A DNA stretch of 64,000 nt, taken from positions 310,001 to 374,000 of the forward strand of contig CAJXTB010000002.1 of assembly GCA_913061235.1 (NCBI GenBank). Direction: 5' to 3'. How positions within the stretch are numbered: position 1 is the stretch's first letter; each line of letters begins with the position of its first letter. Source of the stretch: an uncultured Pseudomonadota bacterium. GTDB lineage: Bacteria; Myxococcota_A; UBA796; GCA-2862545. The notes beneath the pieces are model-generated. The model was not told where the DNA came from and did no database searches. It saw nothing but the letters and a program-made list of their open reading frames with translations. Positions 44,765 through 53,595 of the stretch are shown here, in pieces. The translations under genes and the position numbers were made by a program.

Positions 44765-45679
44765 TCAGCCGAACAGTGACTGCTGCTCAACCATCGCAGC
44801 GCGGTCCTGTGTCGTGCGCTTGATCCGGGGGCTCTTTGCCTCTGCCGGCGTCGACCAGGGCACGGTGAGACGGCGTGGTGCGATAGCCTCCCGCTTCTTG
44901 CCAATGCCAATCGTGACGTCGCTCATGCCCGCACGGTCTCGCGCCGCTTCAGCAGCCCGGAGTGCCTTTTCTGGCGAGTTGTTGTCGTCCGAAAGGTGCC
45001 CCAAGATCACATGCTTGAGTCGGCCGGCGGACAGCGCGTCCGTCAGCATATCGCTCGCGACACGGTTGCTTAGGTGGCCAAGGCGTCCATGGATACGTTC
45101 TTTGAGCTGCCACGGATAGGCGCCGTCGCGCAGCATCTCTTCGTCATGATTGAACTCCACAACGGCGATGTCCAAGGATGCGAGCTGCTTGGTGACCAGG
45201 TGCGTGCGACTCCCTAGGTCTGTGACCACGCCGACCCGAGCCGAGCCAATCTGAATGGCGTAGGCGACTGGATCTGGGGTGTCATGGGGGACGGAAAAGG
45301 GTTCGATTCGCCAGTCTCCGATGGCGAATGCTTGCCCCGCATGTACTCGCTGGCGATTGGTTGGCACCACCTTGCGGTTCAGCCCGTTTCGCGTGCCCAG
45401 CGTCATATGAAACGGGATGTGTTGACCCGTTTTTCTGTGCAGGCTTCTGTCCAAGACGGCTGCTGCGCCGACGTGATCGGAGTGCTCATGCGTAATGAGC
45501 ACAGCATCAATGGGGGCCCCCTCCAAGCCCACCGCGGCCATTCGGGCGTGGATTTGCTTGGTGGAGAGACCGCAGTCAATGAGCAGGCCTTGGTGACCAT
45601 CTCCGATGTACGTCGTGTTTCCGCTGCTACCCGAACCGAGCACGGCAACGGTGATGTCGTGGTGAAACAGTGTGCTCAT
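44765..45679 (-). CDS. Metallo-beta-lactamase fold hydrolase, WalJ/YycJ-like
   Basis: A 304-residue cytoplasmic hydrolase with the zinc motif 'THEHSDHVGAA' (HxHxDH) and the N-terminal 'VAVLGSGSSGNTTYIGDG', the signature of the YycJ/WalJ group. 'SVPHDTPDPVAY' and 'LGHLSDDNNSPEKAL' supply further metal ligands. YycJ proteins are linked to nucleic-acid 5' exonuclease and cell-division phenotypes in Firmicutes. No ribosome site precedes the ATG at 45679. The last residues 'QQSLFG' resemble a clamp-binding peptide (QxxLF), which would suit a DNA-processing enzyme, but this is inference. Confidence 0.85.
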   Translation of the reverse strand: MSTLFHHDITVAVLGSGSSGNTTYIGDGHQGLLIDCGLSTKQIHARMAAVGLEGAPIDAVLITHEHSDHVGAAAVLDRSLHRKTGQHIPFHMTLGTRNGLNRKVVPTNRQRVHAGQAFAIGDWRIEPFSVPHDTPDPVAYAIQIGSARVGVVTDLGSRTHLVTKQLASLDIAVVEFNHDEEMLRDGAYPWQLKERIHGRLGHLSNRVASDMLTDALSAGRLKHVILGHLSDDNNSPEKALRAAEAARDRAGMSDVTIGIGKKREAIAPRRLTVPWSTPAEAKSPRIKRTTQDRAAMVEQQSLFG

Positions 45680-45806
45680 GTGGGGGAGAGCCTGTCGCTG
45701 GAAGGAGGCGGGGAGTCTGGGCGGGATGCGCTGGTGCGCGGCGTTACAGTAGCCCGGCAACGCGGTCAATCAATGAGATTTCCGACTGCGGATAGGGAGG
45801 ATAGGC

Positions 45807-46889
45807 ATGAAGCGACGCGTCGGAATCTGCACCGGAGGTGGTGACGCACCAGGGTTGAACGCCGTGATTCGCGCGTTTGTTCGCGACGCAGTGCAGCAGC
45901 GCGGATGGGAAGTTGTTGGCATTGCGGACTCGTTCAATGGGCTCTTGGAACAACCGCACCGGCTCATCCCCCTCAATCCCAATGCAACCCGTGGATTGGT
46001 GAGGCGTGGCGGAACCATTTTGGGAACGACAAACCGGGGCAACCCGTTTTCCTACACGCGTGCGAACGGCGAAAAGGTGGATGTTGCGCCAGAGCTAGCC
46101 AAGGCGGTCAAAGAAGAGCGGCTGGAAGGCCTGGTGTGCATCGGTGGTGACGGTACGCAAGCGATTGCGCTGCAACTAATGCGCGAGGTTGGCATACCTG
46201 TTGTGGGAGTACCCAAGACCATCGACAACGACCTGTCAGCTACTGACTACACCTTCGGCTTCCAGACCGCCGTCGACATTGCGACAGATGCCCTGGACCG
46301 TCTTCAGACAACGGCCGAGTCGCATGATCGCGTGTTGTTCTTGGAAGTCATGGGTCGGGACGCCGGTCACATTGCACTTGAGGCCGGTCTTGCCGGTGGT
46401 GCCGACATTATCCTGGTCCCCGAGATTCCGTACGACGTTGAGCGGGTAGCCGCGTGCATCCGCGACCGAGCCGAGCGGGGGCGCCGTTTTTCGGTGGTCA
46501 TCTGTGCGGAGGGGGCACTTCCTGTCGACCTTGCGAAGGGCAAGTCGATGGAAGAGCGGTGGGAGTTACTGCGAGACGGTGGTGGTGCCGCAAACATTGC
46601 CATGAGTAGCTTGAGGGGACGTATCCAAGCAGAGATGCGCACCTGTGTACTCGGGCATATTCAGCGCGGAGGGGCGCCTTGTGCGTTTGACCGTGTGCTG
46701 GCTACCCGATTCGGAGTCGCTGCTAGCCGGCTTGTCGATGAAGGACGCTGGGGAGAAATGGTGCGACTGCGCAACGGTGTTGTTGATGGCGTGCCCATTG
46801 AAGAGGCAATTGCGACCTACAAATTCGTAGATCCCAACGGGCAGCTGGTCTCCACCGCTCGCGCAATTGGCGTGGAGTTTGGCGGATGA
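45807..46889 (+). CDS. pfkA: 6-phosphofructokinase
   Basis: A glycolytic enzyme of 360 residues with AGGGAGG upstream. It has 'GICTGGGDAPGLNAVIRA', 'VCIGGDGTQ', 'PKTIDNDLSATDYTFG' and 'LGHIQRGGAPCAFDRVLA'. The residue matching E. coli Gly104 is Gly, which favours ATP, while that matching Gly124 is Lys (in 'PKTIDND'), usual in PPi-dependent enzymes. This Gly/Lys pair is known from some ATP-using actinobacterial PFKs. The stop overlaps the folE start (ATGA). Confidence 0.95.
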   Translation: MKRRVGICTGGGDAPGLNAVIRAFVRDAVQQRGWEVVGIADSFNGLLEQPHRLIPLNPNATRGLVRRGGTILGTTNRGNPFSYTRANGEKVDVAPELAKAVKEERLEGLVCIGGDGTQAIALQLMREVGIPVVGVPKTIDNDLSATDYTFGFQTAVDIATDALDRLQTTAESHDRVLFLEVMGRDAGHIALEAGLAGGADIILVPEIPYDVERVAACIRDRAERGRRFSVVICAEGALPVDLAKGKSMEERWELLRDGGGAANIAMSSLRGRIQAEMRTCVLGHIQRGGAPCAFDRVLATRFGVAASRLVDEGRWGEMVRLRNGVVDGVPIEEAIATYKFVDPNGQLVSTARAIGVEFGG

Positions 46890-47395
46890 CACCAGAGGAC
46901 CACCTACGCGCTGCACTGGCCGGGCTTGGGTTCCAAGACGACCCCGAGACAGCGCAGACGCCCGAGCGGATGGCCCAGTTTCTGCGGGAGTTCGCTCCAG
47001 GCAAGCCGCCAGAGCTGTCGACCTTCCCTGTGACAAGCAGTGGGGCGGTGGTCCTGCGAGACCTTCCGTTCTACGCGCTGTGTGCGCACCATCTACTACC
47101 GTTCTTTGGCACCGCGACCATTGGCTACATGCCTTCGGACCGTGTGGGAGGCTTCAGCGGCATCGCGCGCCTTCTTCAATACCGAAGCCGTGGACCGCAG
47201 CTTCAGGAGCGCATGGCCGAGCAGTTGGCCGACGACATGGTTGCTTCCATGGGGGCTACGGGCGTGGTCGTCAAGTTGTCTGCGCGGCAGCTGTGCATGG
47301 AAATGCGTGGTGCGTGTACGCCTGGAACGGTCGATGTGTTTGCTGAACGCGGTGACCCGACGCCAATCTACAAGGCCCTCAACCCTGGAGCCTAG
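46886..47395 (+). CDS. folE: GTP cyclohydrolase I (short)
   Basis: Converts GTP to 7,8-dihydroneopterin triphosphate. The 169 residues are shorter than usual (180-220) because the N-terminal helices are reduced. Zinc ligands are present: Cys66 and His69 in 'CAHHLLPFFG' and Cys137 in 'QLCMEMRG'. The usual EHLCM reads RQLCM. It is translationally coupled to pfkA, and the radical SAM gene follows 2 bases later. A role in folate, or in a dedicated pterin pathway with the next two genes, is possible. No folB, folK or folP is visible here. Confidence 0.9.
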   Translation: MTPEDHLRAALAGLGFQDDPETAQTPERMAQFLREFAPGKPPELSTFPVTSSGAVVLRDLPFYALCAHHLLPFFGTATIGYMPSDRVGGFSGIARLLQYRSRGPQLQERMAEQLADDMVASMGATGVVVKLSARQLCMEMRGACTPGTVDVFAERGDPTPIYKALNPGA

Positions 47396-47397
47396 CG

Positions 47398-48261
47398 GTG
47401 GGTGAAGACACTCCCTTAGAGCTTCCGTTCCTGTACCTGGACACCCTATGGCTCCAAGTCACAGGAACGGTGTGCAACATCGCGTGTTTGCACTGTTTCA
47501 TCACCTGTGGGCCGAAGAACCACACCCACACCATGATGAGCACGTCGTCTGTTGAAGAGGCCCTGGATACCGGTGTCTCAGAGGGCATGCGGCATGTCTG
47601 GTTTACCGGCGGCGAGCCCTTCTTGCACCCCGACATTCTACAGCTCATCGACATGGCACTCGACCGCGGTGCGCTGGGTATTCTGACCAATGGAATGCTC
47701 ATTGATGATGCGCTGGCCGCACAGCTAGGCGAGCGCTTCCGGACGGCGAAGTACAACTTTGAAATTCGTGTGTCTCTGGACGGCGCCACGCTTGAGGAGA
47801 ACGACAACGTTCGGGGCCGCGGCGTGTTCGACAAGGCGTGTGAAGGCATTCGTCTGTTGGCAGCGCACGGCTTGGAGCCCATTCTTGCAGTCACGACTCT
47901 GGACGACTCACAGGTCACGCAGGAGCGCTTTGCAGCGTTGCTACGAAGTCTAGGGGTCACTCGACCTAGGGTGAAGTGGATTCCACCGTTTCGCATTGGG
48001 CGCGAGGAGCGGCGAGGACGTGGCTATGAGGCCTGGGAGACACTGACCGCGCATGACCTGAAGGAGCCAGAAGCTGCGCTCAAGCTGCAGTGTGGCACGT
48101 CGCGCACGGTGACGTCGCAGGGAGTGTTCCCGTGTCCCATCCTGATCAATGAGCCCGGTCGGCTCATGGGTGGGACCTTGGCGGACACTCTGGACAGCAA
48201 CCGGGTTGACCATCAAGCCTGCCATACCTGCTGGGTCGAGGGCTTCTCATGCAGCACGTGA
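47398..48261 (+). CDS. Radical SAM enzyme with extra C-terminal cysteines
   Basis: A 287-residue protein starting at GTG. The radical SAM cluster motif CxxxCxxC reads 'CNIACLHC', followed by 'FITCGPKN'. 'VWFTGGEPFLHPDI' is the GGE SAM-binding motif. The C-terminal third has at least five more cysteines ('LQCGTS', 'FPCPIL', 'ACHTCWVEGFSC'), arranged like a SPASM/twitch domain holding a second cluster. Such enzymes often modify peptides or small molecules; the substrate is unknown. Its end overlaps the phosphoesterase gene by 13 bases. Confidence 0.87.
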   Translation: MGEDTPLELPFLYLDTLWLQVTGTVCNIACLHCFITCGPKNHTHTMMSTSSVEEALDTGVSEGMRHVWFTGGEPFLHPDILQLIDMALDRGALGILTNGMLIDDALAAQLGERFRTAKYNFEIRVSLDGATLEENDNVRGRGVFDKACEGIRLLAAHGLEPILAVTTLDDSQVTQERFAALLRSLGVTRPRVKWIPPFRIGREERRGRGYEAWETLTAHDLKEPEAALKLQCGTSRTVTSQGVFPCPILINEPGRLMGGTLADTLDSNRVDHQACHTCWVEGFSCST

Positions 48262-49058
48262 TTGACCCAACGCCGTACAAGAAGGTGGCCCTGTTTGGCG
48301 GCACCTACAACAACTGGTCGGCTCTTGAGCACACCGTTGCAGACGCCCTAAGGCGCGGTGCCGAGGCAATCTGGTTCTTGGGCGATGCCGGTGGGTTTGG
48401 GCCGTTGCCGAACCGTACCGTCGACCTACTGCGGTCCCTTCCGGTTCGGTCGATTCAAGGCAACTACGACGACAGTGTCGGCAATAGCAAAGAAGACTGT
48501 GCCTGCGGCTACACCGACCCGCGCGACAATCACTTTGCCCAGATTAGCTACGACTACACCCTGGCAAACACCAGTACAGACCACCGTACATGGCTCGCAG
48601 CACTCCCGGCTCAGGCACGCATTCAGGTGGGCGCCCACCGCGTCTTGCTGTGCCATGGCTCACCGCGTCAGGTGAATGAGTTCCTGTGGGAGAGCACCAC
48701 ACCGCTGGGGTTTGTGGAGTGGCTGTGCAAGACCGAGAAGACGGACCTGATTGCGTGTACACACACGGGCATTCACTGGGAACGTCGTCTTGAAGACGGG
48801 CGCGGCATCATCAACGTCGGCGCCATTGGTCGTCCGGCAAATGATGGCACGCAGAACGTGTGGTACGCGATGCTCGAAGACGCCGGCGACCGAGTCAGGA
48901 GCACCTTTATTCCGGTCGCCTACGACGTCACTCAGATGTCCGATGACATGCGACGCGAAGGGCTGCCGGAAGAGTTCATCGAGACGCTGAACACCGGCTG
49001 GTGGACGACCTGCCTGGAAGTCCTTCCTGGCAGAGAGAGAATGCGCGGTCAGCACTAG
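48249..49058 (+). CDS. Metallophosphoesterase-fold protein with altered motif I
   Basis: A 269-residue calcineurin-like phosphoesterase relative. Motifs kept are 'FLGDAGGFGP' (GDxxG), 'IQGNYDDSVG' (GNH/YD), 'LLCHGSP' and 'CTHTGIHWER' (cf. GHTH). The first motif, normally SDxHGN, reads 'FGGTYNN', so the first Asp and His metal ligands are missing. A Cys-pair insert lies at 'EDCACGY'. Activity with one metal, or a non-hydrolytic role, must be considered. The 13-base overlap with the radical SAM gene suggests a fixed partnership. Confidence 0.83.
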   Translation: MQHVIDPTPYKKVALFGGTYNNWSALEHTVADALRRGAEAIWFLGDAGGFGPLPNRTVDLLRSLPVRSIQGNYDDSVGNSKEDCACGYTDPRDNHFAQISYDYTLANTSTDHRTWLAALPAQARIQVGAHRVLLCHGSPRQVNEFLWESTTPLGFVEWLCKTEKTDLIACTHTGIHWERRLEDGRGIINVGAIGRPANDGTQNVWYAMLEDAGDRVRSTFIPVAYDVTQMSDDMRREGLPEEFIETLNTGWWTTCLEVLPGRERMRGQH

Positions 49059-49083
49059 CGGGCAGAGCTTTCGGGCAGAGCTT
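49059..49083. repeat. 12-bp direct repeat
   Basis: CGGGCAGAGCTT occurs twice with one base between, just after the phosphoesterase stop, in the gap between convergent genes. It is possibly a replication-slippage scar. Confidence 0.5.
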
Positions 49084-49122
49084 GCGCCGACAAGACCTCT
49101 GTCGTACCCGACTCCAGCCCGT

Positions 49123-51162
49123 CTAGCGGCCCAGATCCCGGTCCAAGGCGGCCTTTGCATCTGTATGCAGTGCCTGAACCTCGACATTGTCCGGCAACAA
49201 GCGTGCGGCGGGAGCGATGGTGCGTACCGCTTCGGCGGTTCGACCTACTTCGAGGAACCACTTGGTCAGCTCATAGCGAACAGCCAAGTTCCACCGGTCC
49301 AGGGACAGAGCTTCCTTGAGCCGGTCAATGGCTTCATCTGGACGGCCTAGTTCCCACAGAACGGTCGCCTGTGTGCTGTGAGCCGTTGGGTTTCCGGGCA
49401 TCTGATGGAGGGCCCACGAGGCATCGATGAGGGCTTCGTCGAAGCGTCCGTCCATCATCAGCATCTCAGCGCGGATGAGCATCAGCTCGGCGTGGTCCGG
49501 GTAGAGCATCAGGTACTCATTCGCGGCTTCTGTTGCGGAGACGACGTCGTCCATCGCATACAGGGAGCGCACGATTCCGGCCATAGCCTCCGGGCTGGCT
49601 GGCTGCAGTTCTAGGCCGGTCATGAACCAATCGTTCGCGTCTGCCAAGCGTCCGACGGACATGGCGAGGTCACCGAGCTGCAAGGCCACGGTGCTGCTCG
49701 GAGAGCGCAGGAACAGGTCGGTGTATTGCTCCATTGCTTCGAGTGGACGACCGCGCGCTCGGGTTAGCTGGGCGCGCAACTGGTCCACACCGTAGGTGCC
49801 GGGCATCTCAGCCTCAAGGCGCACGATGAGCCGCTCTGCTTCCTGTAAACGGCGTTGGCCCATGGCTTGGCGCGCTCGCCAGGTCAGAGGAATGATGTCG
49901 ATGACCTCGCGGGGGTCGACGGTTCCGGCCTCTGCCGTCCGGTCTCCGCCCACGTAGCCAAGGGCTGCGAGCGCCTCCATGTCCTGTGAGTCGAGCGTTG
50001 CTTCGGGGGCAATGACTTCGTCCAGCGTGGCGCGCAACAGTCCGAGCTGTAGGGCCTCTGCGCTGGTGTCTCGGGTCTCGTCGGTTGTGTACAAGACCTG
50101 GTCACCAACGGCGTCGTACCAGCGTCCGTAGCCGCCTTCCATGTACCGACCTGCGTCGTTGGTGTAGGAGAACAGCGGGGCCAAGCCCAAGTTGAACTGT
50201 CCAGTGAGGGCTTCGCTGTACAGAAGCTCCGAGCCACCGTCGAACAGGTCGTGCCCCTGAAGTTCGTCGTCCAGCTCAAGACCGGTCAGGCGAAGAATGG
50301 TCGGGGCGATGTCCACGTGGCCCACGGCATCGTCAATGACTGCACCTTCAGGAACGCCGGTTCCCCGCATTAGCAGGGGCACATGCATGGTGCCATCATG
50401 CAGAAGGAAGCCGTGCGTTTGCTCGCCACCGTCTCCTAGACCTTCGCCGTGGTCGGCGGTAATGATCACGATGCTGTCGGGGTGTTCTGCGTCCCACCAC
50501 TCAAGAAAACGGCCGACTTGCTGGCTCGCGTAGGCAATCTCGCCATCGTACGGGCGGCCAGTCAGGCGGACATCCCAAGGGCTGGGCGGGTCATACGGCC
50601 AGTGAGCGTCGAACAAGTGCAGCCACACGAACTTGCTGCCTTCCATCTCTGGCAACAGAGTGAGCGCGTCATCTACCACGTCTCCGGCACGTCTTTCATC
50701 GCGCCAGTCGAGCTGTGTGGGCAGGTCGTTCAGCGGGTCGTGGTACAGGTCAAAGCCCTGAGCAAAGCCCCAACGTGCCTGAGTTGGGAAGGCCGACGTA
50801 AAGGCCGCTGTGTGGTAGCCGGCATCTTGGAAACGCTCGGCTAAGGTGACTTGATCTTCACCCAGGATGAAGTCGCCATTGTCCCGCACGCCATGGGAGG
50901 GCGGGGACTTGCCGGTGAAGATTGTTGAGTGCGACGGGATGGTCAGCGGGCAGGTGCTGTAGGCCCGGTTGAACACTGTACCGTCGGCGGCAAAGCGGTC
51001 ATAGGTTGGCGTAATCGCGCCAATGTATCCGTAGGGTCCAAGGCGGTCCGCGCGGGTGGTATCCAGGGTGATGATGAGCACACTGGGCCCTTCTTGAGCG
51101 GCTGGCGTGGTCTCGCAAGACGACATCAGGGCCAACACAGCAATAGAGCAGACGGTGCGCAT
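49123..51162 (-). CDS. Sulfatase-fold TPR lipoprotein
   Basis: A 679-residue lipoprotein (lipobox 'LMSSC', Cys16). Residues 25-410 are an alkaline-phosphatase/sulfatase fold: 'IITLDTTRADRLGPYGY', 'TIPSHSTIFTG', 'HLFDAHWPYDPP', 'TADHGEGLGD'. The formylglycine motif CxPSR is not present; Thr74 stands where the Cys should be ('TIPSH'). Residues 430-670 contain several TPRs. This group is widespread in deltaproteobacteria and may be phosphodiesterases or phosphoethanolamine-type hydrolases; the substrate is unknown. A symporter gene lies 61 bases upstream on the same strand. Confidence 0.88.
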   Translation of the reverse strand: MRTVCSIAVLALMSSCETTPAAQEGPSVLIITLDTTRADRLGPYGYIGAITPTYDRFAADGTVFNRAYSTCPLTIPSHSTIFTGKSPPSHGVRDNGDFILGEDQVTLAERFQDAGYHTAAFTSAFPTQARWGFAQGFDLYHDPLNDLPTQLDWRDERRAGDVVDDALTLLPEMEGSKFVWLHLFDAHWPYDPPSPWDVRLTGRPYDGEIAYASQQVGRFLEWWDAEHPDSIVIITADHGEGLGDGGEQTHGFLLHDGTMHVPLLMRGTGVPEGAVIDDAVGHVDIAPTILRLTGLELDDELQGHDLFDGGSELLYSEALTGQFNLGLAPLFSYTNDAGRYMEGGYGRWYDAVGDQVLYTTDETRDTSAEALQLGLLRATLDEVIAPEATLDSQDMEALAALGYVGGDRTAEAGTVDPREVIDIIPLTWRARQAMGQRRLQEAERLIVRLEAEMPGTYGVDQLRAQLTRARGRPLEAMEQYTDLFLRSPSSTVALQLGDLAMSVGRLADANDWFMTGLELQPASPEAMAGIVRSLYAMDDVVSATEAANEYLMLYPDHAELMLIRAEMLMMDGRFDEALIDASWALHQMPGNPTAHSTQATVLWELGRPDEAIDRLKEALSLDRWNLAVRYELTKWFLEVGRTAEAVRTIAPAARLLPDNVEVQALHTDAKAALDRDLGR

Positions 51163-51222
51163 GCAACTTCCTTGGGACTAGCTCCCATTGGTACCGCTCT
51201 GTGACGCGCTCCGCAACGGACT

Positions 51223-52635
51223 TCAGCCGATGAGCGGGGCACCTGTGCGTGCATAGAAGTCATCGCTGTGACCTGACGGGTCGGGAAGGGCGAGGCTGAA
51301 CACTACGCCAATGACCACAGATGCTGGGACCGCACCAACGGCCCACCACCACTCGTACAGTGGAAGCGTCCACCAGCACGTGACTGCGCCAACGAAGCCG
51401 CTGATTGTCGCTGCCCAAGCGCCCGCTTTGGAGGCACCTCGCCAGTACAAGCCACCCATCAAGCCGAACAGCAGTGCGGCGATGGGGATGTTCGCCAGGA
51501 TCATGTTTCCAAGAATGCCATCGGGCATCAGGTTCGAGGCGACCCAGCTCACCATCGCCAGAATGACCATGAAACCGCGGGACGTTTTGAGGGTGGTGAT
51601 GGGGACGAAGTCGGTGACCGCCATGGCCACCCAGGTGTTCCAGATAGAGCTCATTGTGGTGATCACAATGCCCAAGAGCACTGCGAAGCCCAGGCCGCGC
51701 AGGCCACTCGGTGCCCACGTGATGAGGGCTTGAGGTAGGGCACTCTCTGCGTTCGGTAGTGGTGGTAGGGCCATGCGAACACTGATCGCAATGAGGCTCG
51801 CAGCCACATACAGCCCGGCGACGACCACCGAAGACAGGGCCACCGCAGAGAATGCTGTGCGTTCGTCTTTGGCCGCGAACATCCGCTGTCCGTACCAAGG
51901 CGAGGCAATGTAGGTGAACGTGGTCAGCAGAACTAGGGCGACAATGAACTGTGTGGGCATCACGTCTTCGCCCGGCGGAAGCTCCGCCATTAGCTGTGTC
52001 AGTGCCACCGTCCCGCCTGTCGATGACCAAGCTACCCACGCGAATGCGGGAAGAAGGACGACGGTGAGAGCAAAGGCTGCCAGGTCCGAAGCGACGACCG
52101 CTACCAACCCGCCGCCAAGGGTCACCACTAGGACAAGAGCGACAAGAACTGCGCTTGTCACCCAGGGACTCAGAGGCATGCCAATCCAGCCGGAGAGAAC
52201 GGGAGCGAATACGACCTCGGCCGACCGCACATAGGTAGCAACGAAGCCGAGCATCGCGACCAAGAAGCACGCGCTCGCTAGCCGCTGCAGTCCTGGACCG
52301 AATCGGGCCCCGTACAGCTCGGCCACACTTGTAGCGTTGAGTCGCTTGTACCGTCGGGACACTGTGAGGGCGTACACCATCAGTCCGACCAAGAAGACCA
52401 TTGGCAAGGCCAGTGCGCGTGGGCCAACGGTGTAGGCAGCCGCGCTAAAGGCCAGCATGGTGGCGGTGTTCAACTCGGTCATGACCAGAGTGCCCAGCAG
52501 GGACCAAAACCCCAGGTTGCGTCCGGCCACCAGCCAGTCGCCAGAGGTCTTCACCCGACGCGCCGCTCTCAGTCCCACGCCGACCAATCCAGCCAGAACC
52601 CCGACGAATACTACGCTGTCTAGGGTCGTGAGCAC
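51223..52635 (-). CDS. Sodium:solute symporter (SSS family)
   Basis: A 470-residue integral membrane protein with about 13 helices. It has SSS signatures 'SGDWLVAGRNLGFWSLLGT' and 'NATSVAELYGARFG', and later 'SSIWNTWVAMAVTDFV'. It would import an organic solute with sodium. The GTG start at 52635 has GGAGGAG upstream. The solute cannot be deduced. It is likely co-transcribed with the sulfatase-like lipoprotein gene downstream. Confidence 0.9.
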   Translation of the reverse strand: MLTTLDSVVFVGVLAGLVGVGLRAARRVKTSGDWLVAGRNLGFWSLLGTLVMTELNTATMLAFSAAAYTVGPRALALPMVFLVGLMVYALTVSRRYKRLNATSVAELYGARFGPGLQRLASACFLVAMLGFVATYVRSAEVVFAPVLSGWIGMPLSPWVTSAVLVALVLVVTLGGGLVAVVASDLAAFALTVVLLPAFAWVAWSSTGGTVALTQLMAELPPGEDVMPTQFIVALVLLTTFTYIASPWYGQRMFAAKDERTAFSAVALSSVVVAGLYVAASLIAISVRMALPPLPNAESALPQALITWAPSGLRGLGFAVLLGIVITTMSSIWNTWVAMAVTDFVPITTLKTSRGFMVILAMVSWVASNLMPDGILGNMILANIPIAALLFGLMGGLYWRGASKAGAWAATISGFVGAVTCWWTLPLYEWWWAVGAVPASVVIGVVFSLALPDPSGHSDDFYARTGAPLIG

Positions 52636-52744
52636 GTGGGCTCCTCCACGCAGTCTATCTGCGTTGGAAGGCCGTATTGCGGTCCTGACGCTTGGTTACC
52701 TCGTGATGCATTCAACACGGATACCGCTCAAGCGGAGGTGCCTA

Positions 52745-53029
52745 ATGGCCCAAGCAACGTTCAATGGAACTGTGATTGCCAGCTCGGATTCGACTGTTGT
52801 GGTGGAAGGAAACCACTACTTTCCCGCGGACTCTTTGGATATGCAGTACTTCACGCCAACCGACCACACCACGGTCTGCGGGTGGAAGGGTACGTCGAAC
52901 TACTACACGGTGACCGTAGACGGGAAGTCGAGCGAGAATGCCGCTTGGTACTACAAGTCGCCAAAGAGTGCGGCGGCTGAAATTACCGGACACGTCGCCT
53001 TTTGGCGTGGCGTTACGGTTCAGCCGTAG
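52745..53029 (+). CDS. DUF427-family protein
   Basis: A 94-residue protein matching the DUF427 pattern: 'FNGTVIASSDSTVVVEGNHYF' in part, 'TVCGWKGTSNYYTV' and a final 'AAEITGHVAFWRGV'. The fold is a small beta barrel and the function is unknown. GGAGGT lies 4 bases upstream of the ATG at 52745; longer starts run through the divergent symporter gene. The 3' end overlaps the convergent gene by 17 bases. Confidence 0.88.
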   Translation: MAQATFNGTVIASSDSTVVVEGNHYFPADSLDMQYFTPTDHTTVCGWKGTSNYYTVTVDGKSSENAAWYYKSPKSAAAEITGHVAFWRGVTVQP

Positions 53030-53543
53030 TCACAGCAGGCTCAACAGCCCACCACCATGCCGGCCGCTCGGCGAAACTGTAGGCCCATCCTTCTCTGGCG
53101 ACCGCAACAGGCCGAGCGTCTGTGCGCTCCCCAGAGACCGCTTCGATGTCTTGAGCGCTCACAACGTCGATCTCGTAGTCGCTGAGGTAGGTGAACAGTC
53201 CACGGTTTGAGCCACGAATGCGCGCGTGGAGTTCAACGCGGTGAAGACCCGGTGTGACTTCGCCTTCCCACGACCCCATGCCGGTGTGCACGACCTCGCC
53301 GTTGACCCGAATCTCGGAGCTGACGATGTTGTAGCGTTCGCCCAAGCTATCGGAAGGTTGAATGCGTAGAACGCCTGGCTGGGTGTCCTCATCATGCACA
53401 ATGGAGTGAAGAACGTCGAGCTCTGCTCGTGATGCACTGATTCGTTCTTTCAGCGCGTCCAGTTGTTCCCAAGGGAGGTCGTCGACAGGTACGGCGATGC
53501 CTTCTTCCGATGCGAGCGCCGTACAAATGAGCCACAACAGCAT
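53013..53543 (-). CDS. Secreted protein, unknown
   Basis: A 176-residue protein with a short signal peptide ('LLWLICTALAS'). A coiled helix (about 25-50) precedes a beta-rich domain with 'SEIRVNGEVVHTGMG' and 'PGLHRVELHARIRGSNRGLFTYL'. Similar 'GxHxVxVxxxxRGxGxGxFxYL' patterns occur in myxococcal envelope proteins of unknown function. It is probably periplasmic. It follows the barrel-like gene by 52 bases on the same strand. Confidence 0.7.
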   Translation of the reverse strand: MLLWLICTALASEEGIAVPVDDLPWEQLDALKERISASRAELDVLHSIVHDEDTQPGVLRIQPSDSLGERYNIVSSEIRVNGEVVHTGMGSWEGEVTPGLHRVELHARIRGSNRGLFTYLSDYEIDVVSAQDIEAVSGERTDARPVAVAREGWAYSFAERPAWWWAVEPAVTTAEP

Positions 53544-53595
53544 GACCTGCCCTCCACTGGTGTCATCGGTCCGACAGCAGTGGGAGTTCAGCCCA

